Shown piece after piece: positions 45,757 through 54,035 of a DNA stretch of 64,000 nt. The notes under the pieces were generated by a model that saw only the letters and a program-made list of their open reading frames with translations, ran no database searches and was not told where the DNA came from. Numbering within the stretch: the stretch's first letter is position 1; every line of letters starts with the position of its first letter. This DNA is from Roseovarius sp. MMSF_3359 (GTDB lineage: Bacteria; Pseudomonadota; Alphaproteobacteria; Rhodobacterales; Rhodobacteraceae), in the NCBI RefSeq assembly GCF_030733385.1, contig NZ_JASHJC010000007.1:124001-188000 (forward strand), read 5' to 3'. Made by a program: the position numbers and the translations under genes.

Positions 45757-46293
45757 CTAGCTTGCTTTCGCGAAGCTCATCACCCTGAGGTCCACCCGAG
45801 GCCCCTCTGACTGCCCGCCAATCCGCGAGAGCACCTTGCCGTAGGATTGCGTTGCAAGGAACACCCGGGCGAGTTCCGCCTTTGACCGGACCCGTGCCTT
45901 GGTGGGTCCACCTGGCGCATTCGCAGCCTGCCTGTTGGCGTCGCGTCGCGGTTCTTCCTGCCGGGGGCGGGCGTCGGTGTGCTGGCGCTCCGTCTTCGGT
46001 TTGGTTCTTTTCGAACGGGCCGAGGAAGCCTCGGCGCCTTTATGTGCAGAATGACGGCCAGCCGCCCCATGGCCCCCTTGCGGACGCACGGCCTCCCGCT
46101 TTTTCAGAAACGCGATCAGCGTGTCGGCCGCCGCATTGATGCGCGCCATGTGCCGTGTCGATCGCGCCTGATCGGTCGAGCGGTCCGGATGATACTTGAG
46201 CGCCATCTTGCGCCGCACCCGCCTGACATCATCAAGCGTCGCATCAAGGCTCAAGCCTAAAACCCTTGCGGCATGTTCTGGTGTCGCGGCCAT
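45757..46293 (-). CDS. J-domain protein
   Basis: A 178-residue protein with an N-terminal J domain (about residues 3-70): HAARVLGLSLDATLDDVRRV and the Hsp70-stimulating HPD in ALKYHPDRSTDQ. The rest is a basic, Ala/Arg/Lys-rich disordered region (about 75-140) and a short conserved end. It lacks the zinc and client domains of DnaJ, so it is a type C co-chaperone that recruits DnaK to one site. The ATG has GGAG upstream. A 14-bp perfect inverted repeat lies 23 bases before the start. Confidence 0.82.
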   Translation of the reverse strand: MAATPEHAARVLGLSLDATLDDVRRVRRKMALKYHPDRSTDQARSTRHMARINAAADTLIAFLKKREAVRPQGGHGAAGRHSAHKGAEASSARSKRTKPKTERQHTDARPRQEEPRRDANRQAANAPGGPTKARVRSKAELARVFLATQSYGKVLSRIGGQSEGPRVDLRVMSFAKAS

Positions 46294-46627
46294 GTTCGCT
46301 CCAACAACATAAGATACGTCTAAAGTTTTCTCAGTCTAATTCGGAAAACTTTAGACGAATACGCCTACATTTGTTCTTGGTTAACCAACGAGCCTTGCGC
46401 AGAACCCGCGACATGGCTCCTGACCGGACGCGCGATCGCGCGAAAACGGCCCGCCAATCTCCGTCCCGCCGAAGGTTTCCGACGCCACCCTGCACTTCCG
46501 AAACGGACTTACCCAACGTCAATTCGGAACTTAATCGTCGCATTCTACCGTTTTGCAAGTTGCATTATGCCATTTTTTCGGCCCTATTACCTTCCTGAAG
46601 CTGCTTGCAACCATTCGGGATGCCCCC
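46294..46627. promoter_or_regulatory. divergent control region with 14-bp perfect inverted repeat
   Basis: CGTCTAAAGTTTTC (46317-46330) and GAAAACTTTAGACG (46344-46357) are perfect inverted copies around a 13-base loop. On the minus strand the structure sits 23 bases before the J-domain start, so it could be an operator or a leader hairpin. The loop motif AATTCGGAAAACTT recurs in part as AATTCGGAACTTAA at 46520-46533, nearer the ABC importer genes. It does not match the CIRCE element. Confidence 0.6.
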
Positions 46628-47404
46628 TTGACCGATCAGACACCCGTCATCGAAATCCGCAATCTTCACAAGGCCTATGGCGCGCTCGAGGTGATCAAGG
46701 GCGTCGACATTACCGCCCACAAAGGCGATGTCGTGTCGCTCATCGGATCGTCGGGCTCCGGCAAATCAACCATCCTGCGCTGTGCCAACCTCCTCGAAGA
46801 AAGCCAGCAGGGCGATATCCTGTTCAAGGGCGAGCCGGTCAAATGGAAGGGTGAAGGCCTGAACCGTCACCCCGCCGATCCGAAACAGGTGCTGCGCATC
46901 CGCACCAATCTCAGCATGGTGTTCCAGCAGTTCAACCTCTGGGCCCATATGACGATCCTGCAAAACGTGATGGAGGCCCCGGTCACCGTCATGGGCCGTG
47001 AGCGCAGCGAAGTGGAAGACAAAGCGCGGCACTACCTCGACAAGGTCGGCATCGGCGACAAATGCGACGTCTATCCGGCGCAGCTTTCGGGCGGGCAGCA
47101 ACAGCGCGCCGCCATCGCACGCGGCCTCTGCATGGAGCCGCAGGCGCTTCTTTTCGACGAACCGACCAGCGCCCTCGACCCAGAGCTGGAGCAGGAAGTC
47201 GTCAAGGTTATCAAGGACCTGGCCACCGAGGGCCGGACGATGATGATCGTCACCCATGACATGAAAATGGCCGCTGATGTGTCGGATCACGTCGTGTTCC
47301 TGCATCAGGGGCTGATCGAGGAAGAAGGCGCACCCAAAGACCTCTTTGGCGCCCCGAAATCCGAGCGGCTGCAGCAGTTCCTCAGCTCGACAATGGCCGC
47401 CTGA
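46628..47404 (+). CDS. polar amino-acid ABC importer, ATP-binding protein
   Basis: A 258-residue HisP/ArtP-type ATPase. Walker A SLIGSSGSGKSTILRCANLL, Q-loop MVFQQFNLWAHMTILQN, signature LSGGQQQRAAIARGL, Walker B ALLFDEPTSALDPELEQEVV and switch His IVTHDMKMAAD are intact. I prefer the TTG at 46628 (LTDQTPVIEIRN), which gives the family length with GGGAT upstream; an ATG at 46553 would add 25 unlikely residues. It opens the importer operon: ATPase, binding protein, an inserted small gene, two permeases. Confidence 0.92.
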   Translation: MTDQTPVIEIRNLHKAYGALEVIKGVDITAHKGDVVSLIGSSGSGKSTILRCANLLEESQQGDILFKGEPVKWKGEGLNRHPADPKQVLRIRTNLSMVFQQFNLWAHMTILQNVMEAPVTVMGRERSEVEDKARHYLDKVGIGDKCDVYPAQLSGGQQQRAAIARGLCMEPQALLFDEPTSALDPELEQEVVKVIKDLATEGRTMMIVTHDMKMAADVSDHVVFLHQGLIEEEGAPKDLFGAPKSERLQQFLSSTMAA

Positions 47405-47438
47405 GACAACAAAAAACCAAGCTAACGGGAGATAGCAC

Positions 47439-48155
47439 ATGAAGAAACTGATCCTTACTACCGCCGCTTTCGCGCTCAGCGCGGGCATGGCTTTTGGCGC
47501 CGATGTGGTCCGCATGGGGACCGAGGGCGCCTACCCTCCGTGGAACTTCATCAATGACGCGGGTGAAGTCGACGGGTTCGAGCGTGAGCTGGGCGATGAG
47601 CTCTGCAAACGCGCGGAGCTGACCTGCGAATGGGTGACCAACGAGTGGGACAGCATCATTCCGAACCTCGTGTCGGGCAACTACGATGTGATCATCGCCG
47701 GCATGTCGATCACCGACGAGCGTGACGAAGTAATTGATTTCACTCAGAACTATACGCAACCTGATCCGTCTGCCTACCTGGCGATGTCTTCGGATGTTGA
47801 CGTCAGCGGCGGTGTTCTGGCCGCGCAGACCGGCACCATCCAGGCGAGCCACATCGCCTCGACCGGCGCCACGCTGGTGGAATTCGCCACGCCCGAGGAA
47901 ACCATCGCCGCCGTCCGTAACGGCGAGGCCGACGCAGTTCTGGCCGACAAGGGCTACCTCGCCCCGATCGCGGATGAGGACTCCGAACTGGTCCTGCTTG
48001 AAAAGACCGAAATGCTCGGCGGTGGCGTCGGCATGGGGGTCCGCGAAAGCGACGGTGAGCTGAAGGCCAAGTTCGACGCGGCCATCCAGTCGATGAAGGA
48101 CGATGGCTCGCTCAACGAGCTGATCACCAAATGGGACATCGGCGAAACCTTCTGA
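47439..48155 (+). CDS. amino-acid ABC importer, periplasmic binding protein
   Basis: A 238-residue binding protein with a signal peptide (MKKLILTTAAFALSAGMAFG). The mature start MGTEGAYPPWNFINDAGEVD and FERELGDELCKRA are typical of the HisJ/ArgT/LAO family (bacterial extracellular solute-binding protein family 3). DSIIPNLVSGNYDVIIAGMS and ITDERDEVIDFTQNY follow. It captures a basic or polar amino acid and hands it to the two permeases; the exact ligand cannot be read off. CGGGAG lies upstream of the ATG. Confidence 0.92.
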   Translation: MKKLILTTAAFALSAGMAFGADVVRMGTEGAYPPWNFINDAGEVDGFERELGDELCKRAELTCEWVTNEWDSIIPNLVSGNYDVIIAGMSITDERDEVIDFTQNYTQPDPSAYLAMSSDVDVSGGVLAAQTGTIQASHIASTGATLVEFATPEETIAAVRNGEADAVLADKGYLAPIADEDSELVLLEKTEMLGGGVGMGVRESDGELKAKFDAAIQSMKDDGSLNELITKWDIGETF

Positions 48156-48173
48156 TCTGAACTTGGAGCAATC

Positions 48174-48476
48174 ATGTCGAAGAACGAGATGGTTGCTCCA
48201 CCTATGTCCCAGGCTGGAATTGGCGTTTTTTGTGACGTGCAACTGATACAACCGAACCATCATGGGCCAGAAGGCAGCAGTGCGAAAGGATACTACGTTT
48301 GGGTAGGTGTCCGTGGTTTAAACGAAGAGCTTGCGCTAGAAAGTGCTAAATCGTTTCTAGATTCGGCTGATGTTCTCAGCGTGGAGATCGACGATGCGGT
48401 TGTTTTGGATGAAGAAGATTTCAAAGAACCAGACAAGGTTCAGCAGTTGGGCGGTCGAGTCTATTATGCAAGCTGA
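48174..48476 (+). CDS. small acidic protein of unknown function inserted in the importer operon
   Basis: A 100-residue protein (MSKNEMVAPPMSQAGIGVFC) with an acidic C-terminal half (VEIDDAVVLDEEDFKEPDKV). GC content is visibly lower and codons are more A/T-ending than in the flanking transporter genes. It lies on the same strand, 18 bases after the binding-protein stop and 23 bases before the first permease. No signal peptide, membrane segment or known family. It looks like a later insertion that kept the operon transcribed. Confidence 0.6.
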   Translation: MSKNEMVAPPMSQAGIGVFCDVQLIQPNHHGPEGSSAKGYYVWVGVRGLNEELALESAKSFLDSADVLSVEIDDAVVLDEEDFKEPDKVQQLGGRVYYAS

Positions 48477-48499
48477 TACGCAAAGATAGGGGCGAGAGC

Positions 48500-49384
48500 G
48501 TGTTCTCTTACTGTACCGATCCCTCGACGCTTTCCGGCCTGACCTGGCTGAGTTGCTACCTGACCACGGGCAAGCACATGGCGTTCTACCTGTCCTTCGG
48601 GACAGTGCTCCTGCTTCTGGCGATTACCGCGCCCACGGCGCTTCTCTTCGGGTATTTCGGGGCCACGGCCGCGCGGTCGCAAATCGCGCCGCTGCGCTGG
48701 ATCGGCAAGACCTGTATCGCGATTGTCCGGGGTGTGCCTGACATCGCGTTTTTCCTCTTCTTCGTCATCGCACTCGATCAGGCGATCGAATGGACCCGCC
48801 ACAAGCTCCTCTGCCCGGAATGGACGGAACCGGTGCGCCAGGGCAATGACTTCGTCGTCTGTGCCGCGGCCAAGATGCCACTTGGCACCGCCCCGCAATG
48901 GGTGCACGAGACCTATGGATTTTTCCTCGCGATCTTTACCTTCGCGATCGTTTTCGGCGCCTTTGCCGCCAACGTCCTCTTCGGGGCCATGCGCGCCGTG
49001 CCGCGGGCACAGATGGAAACCGCCGAGGCCTATGGCATGACCCGCAAACAGGCCTTTCGCCGGATCATGGTGCCGCAGATGTGGGTCTATGCCCTGCCCG
49101 GCCTTGGCAACCTCTGGATGGTGCTCATCAAGGCGACACCGCTTCTGTTCCTGCTCGGCGTCGAAGATATCGTCTATTGGGCGCGGGAGATGGGCGGATC
49201 GAAAACCGCCAAGTTCACCGACTATCCCCATGGCGACTGGCGCATGTGGTACTTCCTGGCGCTTCTGGTCTTCTACCTCGCCTTCACGCGGGTCTCCGAG
49301 ATCTTCCTTGAGCGCACGATGAAACGCCTCACCAAGGGTCAGGCCACCACCGGCGGCGAAGCCCAGAGAAAGGTTGCGGCATGA
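48500..49384 (+). CDS. amino-acid ABC importer, permease 1 (HisQ-like)
   Basis: A 294-residue permease starting at GTG 48500 (AGGGGCGAG upstream). About five membrane helices are present, with the EAA loop ETAEAYGMTRKQAFRRIMVP contacting the ATPase. CIAIVRGVPDIAFFLFFVIA is the family's RGxP region. An insertion of about 50 residues (near 100-145, containing several Cys) enlarges the periplasmic loop. Its stop overlaps a mini-ORF start as ATGA. Confidence 0.9.
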   Translation: MFSYCTDPSTLSGLTWLSCYLTTGKHMAFYLSFGTVLLLLAITAPTALLFGYFGATAARSQIAPLRWIGKTCIAIVRGVPDIAFFLFFVIALDQAIEWTRHKLLCPEWTEPVRQGNDFVVCAAAKMPLGTAPQWVHETYGFFLAIFTFAIVFGAFAANVLFGAMRAVPRAQMETAEAYGMTRKQAFRRIMVPQMWVYALPGLGNLWMVLIKATPLLFLLGVEDIVYWAREMGGSKTAKFTDYPHGDWRMWYFLALLVFYLAFTRVSEIFLERTMKRLTKGQATTGGEAQRKVAA

Positions 49385-49470
49385 TGTTGGTGTCCCGATC
49401 AGCGGCGCACGCGATTGCTTCGCAACCGCTTTCGCGCCATCGGGCGCTCTGCCGGAGGGCCCTTGCATGA
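49381..49470 (+). CDS. possible 29-codon coupling mini-ORF
   Basis: ATG at 49381 overlaps the permease 1 stop (ATGA). The frame encodes 29 residues (MMLVSRSAAHAIASQPLSRH and nine more) and ends at 49470, where its stop again overlaps the permease 2 start (ATGA). The peptide has no recognisable function. The arrangement could let ribosomes travel from permease 1 to permease 2, or may be chance. Confidence 0.25.
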   Translation: MMLVSRSAAHAIASQPLSRHRALCRRALA

Positions 49471-50273
49471 GCTGCTGGCAAACCATTCAGGACTATGCCC
49501 TGCGCTCCGTGGGCTATGGCGAGCGCCTGCTCCCGCGCGATGACTTCACGCTGTGTCAGCAATTCACCCTGATCGGCTCCGGCATGATCTGGAACGTCTA
49601 TTTCGGGGTGCTGGCCCTGATCGCCGGGTTCTTCTTTGCCACGGCGCTGGCCCTGGGCAAGGGGTCGCGCAATGTCTGGCTGCGCAAACCGGCGGAATGG
49701 TTCATCTTCCTCTTCCGCGGCTCACCGCTTTTCGTGCAGTTCTTCTTCGGCTATTTTCTCTTTCTCAGCCTGAAACAGCACTACGCGTTCTTCGAACCCT
49801 TCACCGCCGCCTGGCTCGGCGCGCTGGTGGTGCTCTTCCTCAACACTGCCGCCTATTCCGGCGAGATTTTCTATGGCGCGCTGCGCTCGATCCCCAAGGG
49901 TGACGTGGAGAGCGCCGATGCCTATGGTTTCTCCGGCTGGCCGCGCTTCAAGAAAATCGTATGGCCCACCATGCTACGCCTCGCCTGGCCCGCCTATACG
50001 AACGAGGCGATCTTTCTTTTCCACGCCACGGCACTGGTCTTCTTCTCGGGCTTCCCGGCCTGGCAACAACGGGGCGACGCGCTCTATTACGCCAACTACT
50101 TCGCGGACAAGACCTTCAACCCGTTTGTCCCCTACCCGATCCTGGCGATGTATTTCATCATCCTGACCCTCATCGTCGTCAGCATCTTCGGCCTCATCAA
50201 CGCCCGGCTCAACAAACACCTGCCGCAAGAGGTCAAGCGCAAGATCAAACTCAGGATGAACTTGATCCGGTAA
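49467..50273 (+). CDS. amino-acid ABC importer, permease 2 (HisM-like)
   Basis: A 268-residue permease starting MSCWQTIQDYALRSVGYGER, with GGAGGG seven bases before the ATG. It has membrane helices from about residue 40, the RGSPLFVQFFFGYF region and the EAA loop VESADAYGFSGWPRFKKIVW. It pairs with permease 1 to form the membrane channel. A longer frame from 49374 lacks a ribosome site and overlaps permease 1. Confidence 0.9.
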   Translation: MSCWQTIQDYALRSVGYGERLLPRDDFTLCQQFTLIGSGMIWNVYFGVLALIAGFFFATALALGKGSRNVWLRKPAEWFIFLFRGSPLFVQFFFGYFLFLSLKQHYAFFEPFTAAWLGALVVLFLNTAAYSGEIFYGALRSIPKGDVESADAYGFSGWPRFKKIVWPTMLRLAWPAYTNEAIFLFHATALVFFSGFPAWQQRGDALYYANYFADKTFNPFVPYPILAMYFIILTLIVVSIFGLINARLNKHLPQEVKRKIKLRMNLIR

Positions 50274-50313
50274 GCTGCCACCCCGCAAGCCGCGCCGTCA
50301 TGCTGTCCGTAGA

Positions 50314-51270
50314 TCACCCGCGATGGTGCAGCATCCGCCCGATCGTGTTCATCAGGATCTGCGCCGCCAGAATGGCCGTAGTCCCGGTGTGGTCGTAATC
50401 CGGTGCGACCTCCACCAGGTCAAGCCCAACGATGTTCCCGCGCTTGCAGAGTCCGTCCAGCAATTCCAGCACCTCGTAATAGAGAAACCCGCCATGGCTG
50501 GGCGTGCCGGTTCCGGGCGCAATGGAAGGATCGAACCCGTCAATGTCGATGGTCACGTAATACCGCACACCCTCGGGAATGCGCGACAAGACCTGCTCAA
50601 CGCCCAGCTTGCGGAACTGCCGGACCGACAGGATATCCGACCCCATCGCACGAGCATCATCATAGCCTTCCTTTGCAGTGGACGACACATTGCGAATGCC
50701 GATCTGGCTGAGGCCCGTCACATAACCCTTCTCCGCCGCACGCCGCATCGGGTTGCCATGGCCGTAACGCACCCCGTGCCGTTCATCGACGAAATCGAGA
50801 TGCGCGTCGATCTGCACGATATGGATCGGCTCCTGCCCCTCGAAGGCGTTTACGCAAGGGATATTGACCGAATGATCGCCGCCCAGCACCACGGGGATTG
50901 CCCCAGCCTTGAGGATCTGGCGCACACCATGTTCGATATTGGCGTGGCTCTTGATCGTGTCCGTATGCACGATATCGGCGTCCCCGATATCGACGATCCT
51001 GACCTCACCCGCGGGCATGTAGGTGATGTCATCCTCATGGTCATAGGCGCCACCATGACCGAAGGAAAAGAGCGTCGAGGCCTCGCGGATCGAACGCGGC
51101 CCAAACCGCGCGCCGGACCGGAATTGCGTGCCGAAATCGAACGGCGCACCAAGTATGGCCACATCCGCGTCTATGGCGCCCCAGTCCTGCACATAGGGGG
51201 ATTTGCCGAAGGTCGAAATACCAACAAAGGGCAGGTTCAGACGCCCTGCTTCGTATCCATGTCCGCTCAT
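50314..51270 (-). CDS. speB: agmatinase-family ureohydrolase
   Basis: A 318-residue Mn-dependent hydrolase. Metal ligands are in VVLGGDHSVN, QIDAHLDFVDE and TIDIDGFDPSIAPGTGTPSH. The family removes urea from agmatine or other guanidino compounds (guanidinobutyrate, guanidinopropionate, guanidine); sequence alone does not decide which. It is convergent with the amino-acid importer, 40 bases between stops, so the importer may supply an arginine-derived substrate, which is inference. I start at MSGHGYEAG (51270), with GGGAGGGAG upstream; the TTG at 51291 is less likely. Confidence 0.85.
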   Translation of the reverse strand: MSGHGYEAGRLNLPFVGISTFGKSPYVQDWGAIDADVAILGAPFDFGTQFRSGARFGPRSIREASTLFSFGHGGAYDHEDDITYMPAGEVRIVDIGDADIVHTDTIKSHANIEHGVRQILKAGAIPVVLGGDHSVNIPCVNAFEGQEPIHIVQIDAHLDFVDERHGVRYGHGNPMRRAAEKGYVTGLSQIGIRNVSSTAKEGYDDARAMGSDILSVRQFRKLGVEQVLSRIPEGVRYYVTIDIDGFDPSIAPGTGTPSHGGFLYYEVLELLDGLCKRGNIVGLDLVEVAPDYDHTGTTAILAAQILMNTIGRMLHHRG

Positions 51271-51487
51271 GCCGCTCTCCCTCCCGGTCAATCTGCCGTC
51301 GCCGGAAGGCCAAAAGCCACGCGGCGTCCGTTACGGATCACTGTCCGAAACAGACGCCGCCCGTCAACCGAATTCGGCGGGCAACCTAGTGTATCAGTTT
51401 TGGATCTGTGTCAGGAGAGAGGCTCTGACATATTGATCCGGCGCCTTCTACGAGCCGGAAATCAGTTCTGATTTTCCCGCCGTCGCT
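51271..51487 (-). promoter_or_regulatory. agmatinase-gene leader with several small hairpins
   Basis: In this 217-base spacer GCGGCGTC (51321-51328) pairs with GACGCCGC (51353-51360) over a 24-base loop. TGTCAG (51410-51415) pairs with CTGACA (51425-51430). AAATCAG (51459-51465) pairs with CTGATTT (51468-51474), just after the stop of the upstream minus-strand gene and possibly its terminator. I looked for a guanidine riboswitch core and did not find one. Confidence 0.35.
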
Positions 51488-51736
51488 TCAGAACCAACGG
51501 GGCTTGCGAAACCTGACATCCGGGAAAAACAGCTTGGTGGTCAACATCGACGCCGGCGGGCAGACGCAGGACATGAAAAACCACTTATGCCCTAGGTCGA
51601 TGGCTGGCGGTCCGTATTCCTCCTCCTGAAACGCCTGCCAGACCCCCATCGCGTGGATGCCCGTCACCACCCCGGCAAAGATCCAGACAACGCCGATCAG
51701 GTAGAGGTCGAGATAAGGAAGAAGATTTTCGATCAT
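51488..51736 (-). CDS. small membrane protein, unknown function
   Basis: An 82-residue protein, MIENLLPYLDLYLIGVVWIF, with one clear membrane segment (about 10-30) and a second weaker one (FFMSCVCPPASMLTTKLFF) that has two Cys. No family recognised. It follows no close gene and precedes the agmatinase gene by 217 bases on the same strand. Confidence 0.6.
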   Translation of the reverse strand: MIENLLPYLDLYLIGVVWIFAGVVTGIHAMGVWQAFQEEEYGPPAIDLGHKWFFMSCVCPPASMLTTKLFFPDVRFRKPRWF

Positions 51737-51936
51737 GAAAGGGCCTCCGGGCAGCTACCGCGTCTGCAAACGCTTTAAGCCGATCAGGATGCCCCGACAC
51801 CGTTACCAGTCCGCGCAGGCGGCGTACGGTGCGTTATAGCTATGGCCCGTATCCCCCGGAGGGCCATGGGATCATTGGGTATGCAGGATCAACCGCATCA
51901 CAAGCGGCGCGCCAGGATGACGAACGATCAGGGAGA

Positions 51937-52317
51937 TCAGTGATTTTGGTTCAAGGACGCCTCTGAAACCGGCGCATCCGCCATCTCTCCGCTGAAGGCC
52001 CTGGCGATGTAAGCCAGCATCAGGGAGATGAAGATCATTTCGCCGCCGTCTTCCAGCAACAGCAGGAGACCAGAGACGACGGTCTTTTCACCGGTGAAGT
52101 TGTGGAAGAAATCGACAACGACACCGCTTGCGACGACACCGCAGAAGAGCCAGAGCGCGGGCCAGAGTCTCCTGCGGATATCGGCCGGCGTTTTCCGCCA
52201 GGCCGCCAGGATGACGCCAAGACAAAGCAGCCCGAGGACGCGCCGGAAAACGATGTCGCTATAAGAGGTGAGAGGTGGTCCTAGATTTAAGACCAGTTTG
52301 CAGCTTGTTTCGTGCAA
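51937..52317 (-). CDS. membrane protein, possibly truncated at its N-terminus
   Basis: Up to 126 residues with three hydrophobic segments: VLGLLCLGVILAAW, LWPALWLFCGVVASGVVVDF and VVSGLLLLLEDGGEMIFISL. The first 25 residues (MHETSCKLVLNLGPPLTSYS) do not look like the rest, and their DNA lies right at the edge of the integration scar (about 52268-52340). The original N-terminus may therefore have been replaced. No family recognised. Confidence 0.5.
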   Translation of the reverse strand: MHETSCKLVLNLGPPLTSYSDIVFRRVLGLLCLGVILAAWRKTPADIRRRLWPALWLFCGVVASGVVVDFFHNFTGEKTVVSGLLLLLEDGGEMIFISLMLAYIARAFSGEMADAPVSEASLNQNH

Positions 52318-52341
52318 TCACATGCGCAAGTCGTGGCGGTT

Positions 52342-53714
52342 TCAGGGGGTCAATGGTGTTAGCCTTCGTGCCATCGTGCCATCGCGAAACAGCGGGCCAG
52401 CCACGCTCCTCTCAACAAAGTCCAAAAGCCCTTGGCCAATCAAGTGCTCATGATCCGGGATTTCGCGATAGGTGTTGCCCTTAACGTCACCTGCCTCCGG
52501 CATGATCTTGATGACCCAAAAGCCATTCCTGTGCCTTATGAAATCCTCCTTGCGAAGCTGCGTCATCTCTCCGCCTCTGGCCTCCGTATAGGCACACAGC
52601 CAGGGCACCCAGCCATAGGTCGCCCTAAGCTTCGCTTGAATACGTGTCGACATGGGTTTCAGACTTGCCTGAAGGAGCTTCGCGATCTCATCCTCAGTAA
52701 ACTCCGGCTCTCTGGTCTTCAGCGGCTGGTTCGCCCCGGCAACCTTCACACCCTCCAGAGGGTTCACCTTAATCTTCTTCCGAGTTTTGACCCATTCAAA
52801 CACTGTGCGGGCAGACGTAAGCCAAACCTCGTTGATGGTTCTTGTCCCCCTGCCGCCAGTCACGAGCGAGTTCTTTCCGGCACCGCATCATCTTCCGAGA
52901 ACAGTACTACATCACGGTGCTCATGGAATGCGTTCAAGTTCTCAAAAACGCCCCTCCAACGGTTCACTTTAGCTGCTGCAGGCTTGCGCTCTGTCACCCA
53001 ACTCTCGAAAGCTTGCCAGATGGTCATGCCTGTATGGCCTCGATTGGCCTGCACCTTAGATATTATCTGGTCCTCGGGGAACGCCTTGAGGCGCTCGTCT
53101 GACGAATAGTCCCCATCAGCACGCCGCCTCAGCAGACCCAGCGCGGCCACGAAGTCGCTCTCTAGGTTATCTATAGGGCATCACGAGCGCTCTCAGATAG
53201 GGTGACACCCTCGGCTGCCATGAAGAAGTCTATCTCGGAGAACGCCGCCACGAAAGCCCTGACGCGTGCTGCGTGGACTGCCGACCGTTCTTGGTCATCG
53301 TCATCTTCATCCAAGACCGGGTCAAGAGATACGATGCTGCTTTCGACGACATTGCGGTATCGCTCGTAGATGTCTTCTACCGCTTCCGCATTGAGTCCCT
53401 CATCGGCCTTGTTGGTCGTGAGCCAGTCCGTACCAGCGGCCTACCAAAGCGTGCGCCTGACGCTGTGTGAGAGCCTCCTTGGGGGCATCCCCAGACGATC
53501 GCAGCCGATCTATTCGGTCTTCGATTTCTGCCAGCCAATCAGCAAATTCCATCTTCGCCCTATTCGATGGCAAAGATGCTTCCCGCCGAAACCGCTCTTC
53601 CTGTGATTTGCCATAGGCAAGCTTGTAGGCCTTTCGAACGCCCGCAGGGATACCCTTGCGAGCGAACCAGTCACCATTTGGTTTACGTGAAAGCTTGGTC
53701 ATTCTGATAGACAT
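52342..53714 (-). pseudogene. degraded tyrosine-recombinase integrase
   Basis: Read from ATG 53714, the N-terminal segment MSIRMTKLSRKPNGDWFARK resembles the DUF6538-type start of phage integrases. The frame then breaks three times. An extra G (about 53427-53431) splits WYDWLTTNKADEG. An extra TA (about 53167-53176) splits RDALDNLESDF. A CTCG duplication (about 52860-52872) precedes TGGRGTRTINEVW. Each break is a short tandem duplication. The catalytic ARGGEMTQLRKED region survives, but the protein stops at 52342 without the HxxR and Tyr region. It lies 87 bases from tRNA-Leu, a common integration site. Confidence 0.85.
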
Positions 53715-53800
53715 TTTGTAGCGCCCTTTGTAGCGATAGGGCATCTACAACTCATTGAAACCGCGTAACTTTCTGAGATTTCAGGAGAAACCTGAAGGTA

Positions 53801-53886
53801 TGGTGCGGTCGAGAAGACTCGAACTTCCACGGGTTTTACCCCACAGCGACCTCAACGCTGCGCGTCTACCATTCCGCCACGACCGC
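53801..53886 (-). tRNA. tRNA-Leu (anticodon GAG)
   Basis: The 86-base gene folds as a type II tRNA. The acceptor GCGGTCG pairs with CGACCGC; the D arm includes GGAATGGTAGACGC; the anticodon stem CAGCG/CGCTG encloses TTGAGGT with anticodon GAG; a long variable arm carries TGGGGTAAAACCCG; the T arm is GGAAG-TTCGAGT-CTTCT. The 3' CCA is encoded. The long variable arm and GAG anticodon give leucine (CUC/CUU codons). Confidence 0.95.
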
Positions 53887-54035
53887 ACGTCTAGGCTTGG
53901 TGGCGAGGCTATATCAATGCGCCCGGCGCTTGTGAAGCGTTTTTTGCCAGAATTTGTGCGGCGCGCCTTTCTGTGTGGAATTGAACCGGCGATTGGGCTT
54001 TGAAACTCGCGACACCAGCGGCTAGATAGCGGGTG

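Noticed and set aside
51271-51487. Guanidine riboswitch upstream of the agmatinase-family gene
   Set aside because: I looked because some members of this enzyme family hydrolyse guanidine, but none of the conserved core sequence is there.
52268-52345. Left attachment repeat of the tRNA-Leu element
   Set aside because: I compared this edge with the tRNA 3' end and found no convincing direct repeat.
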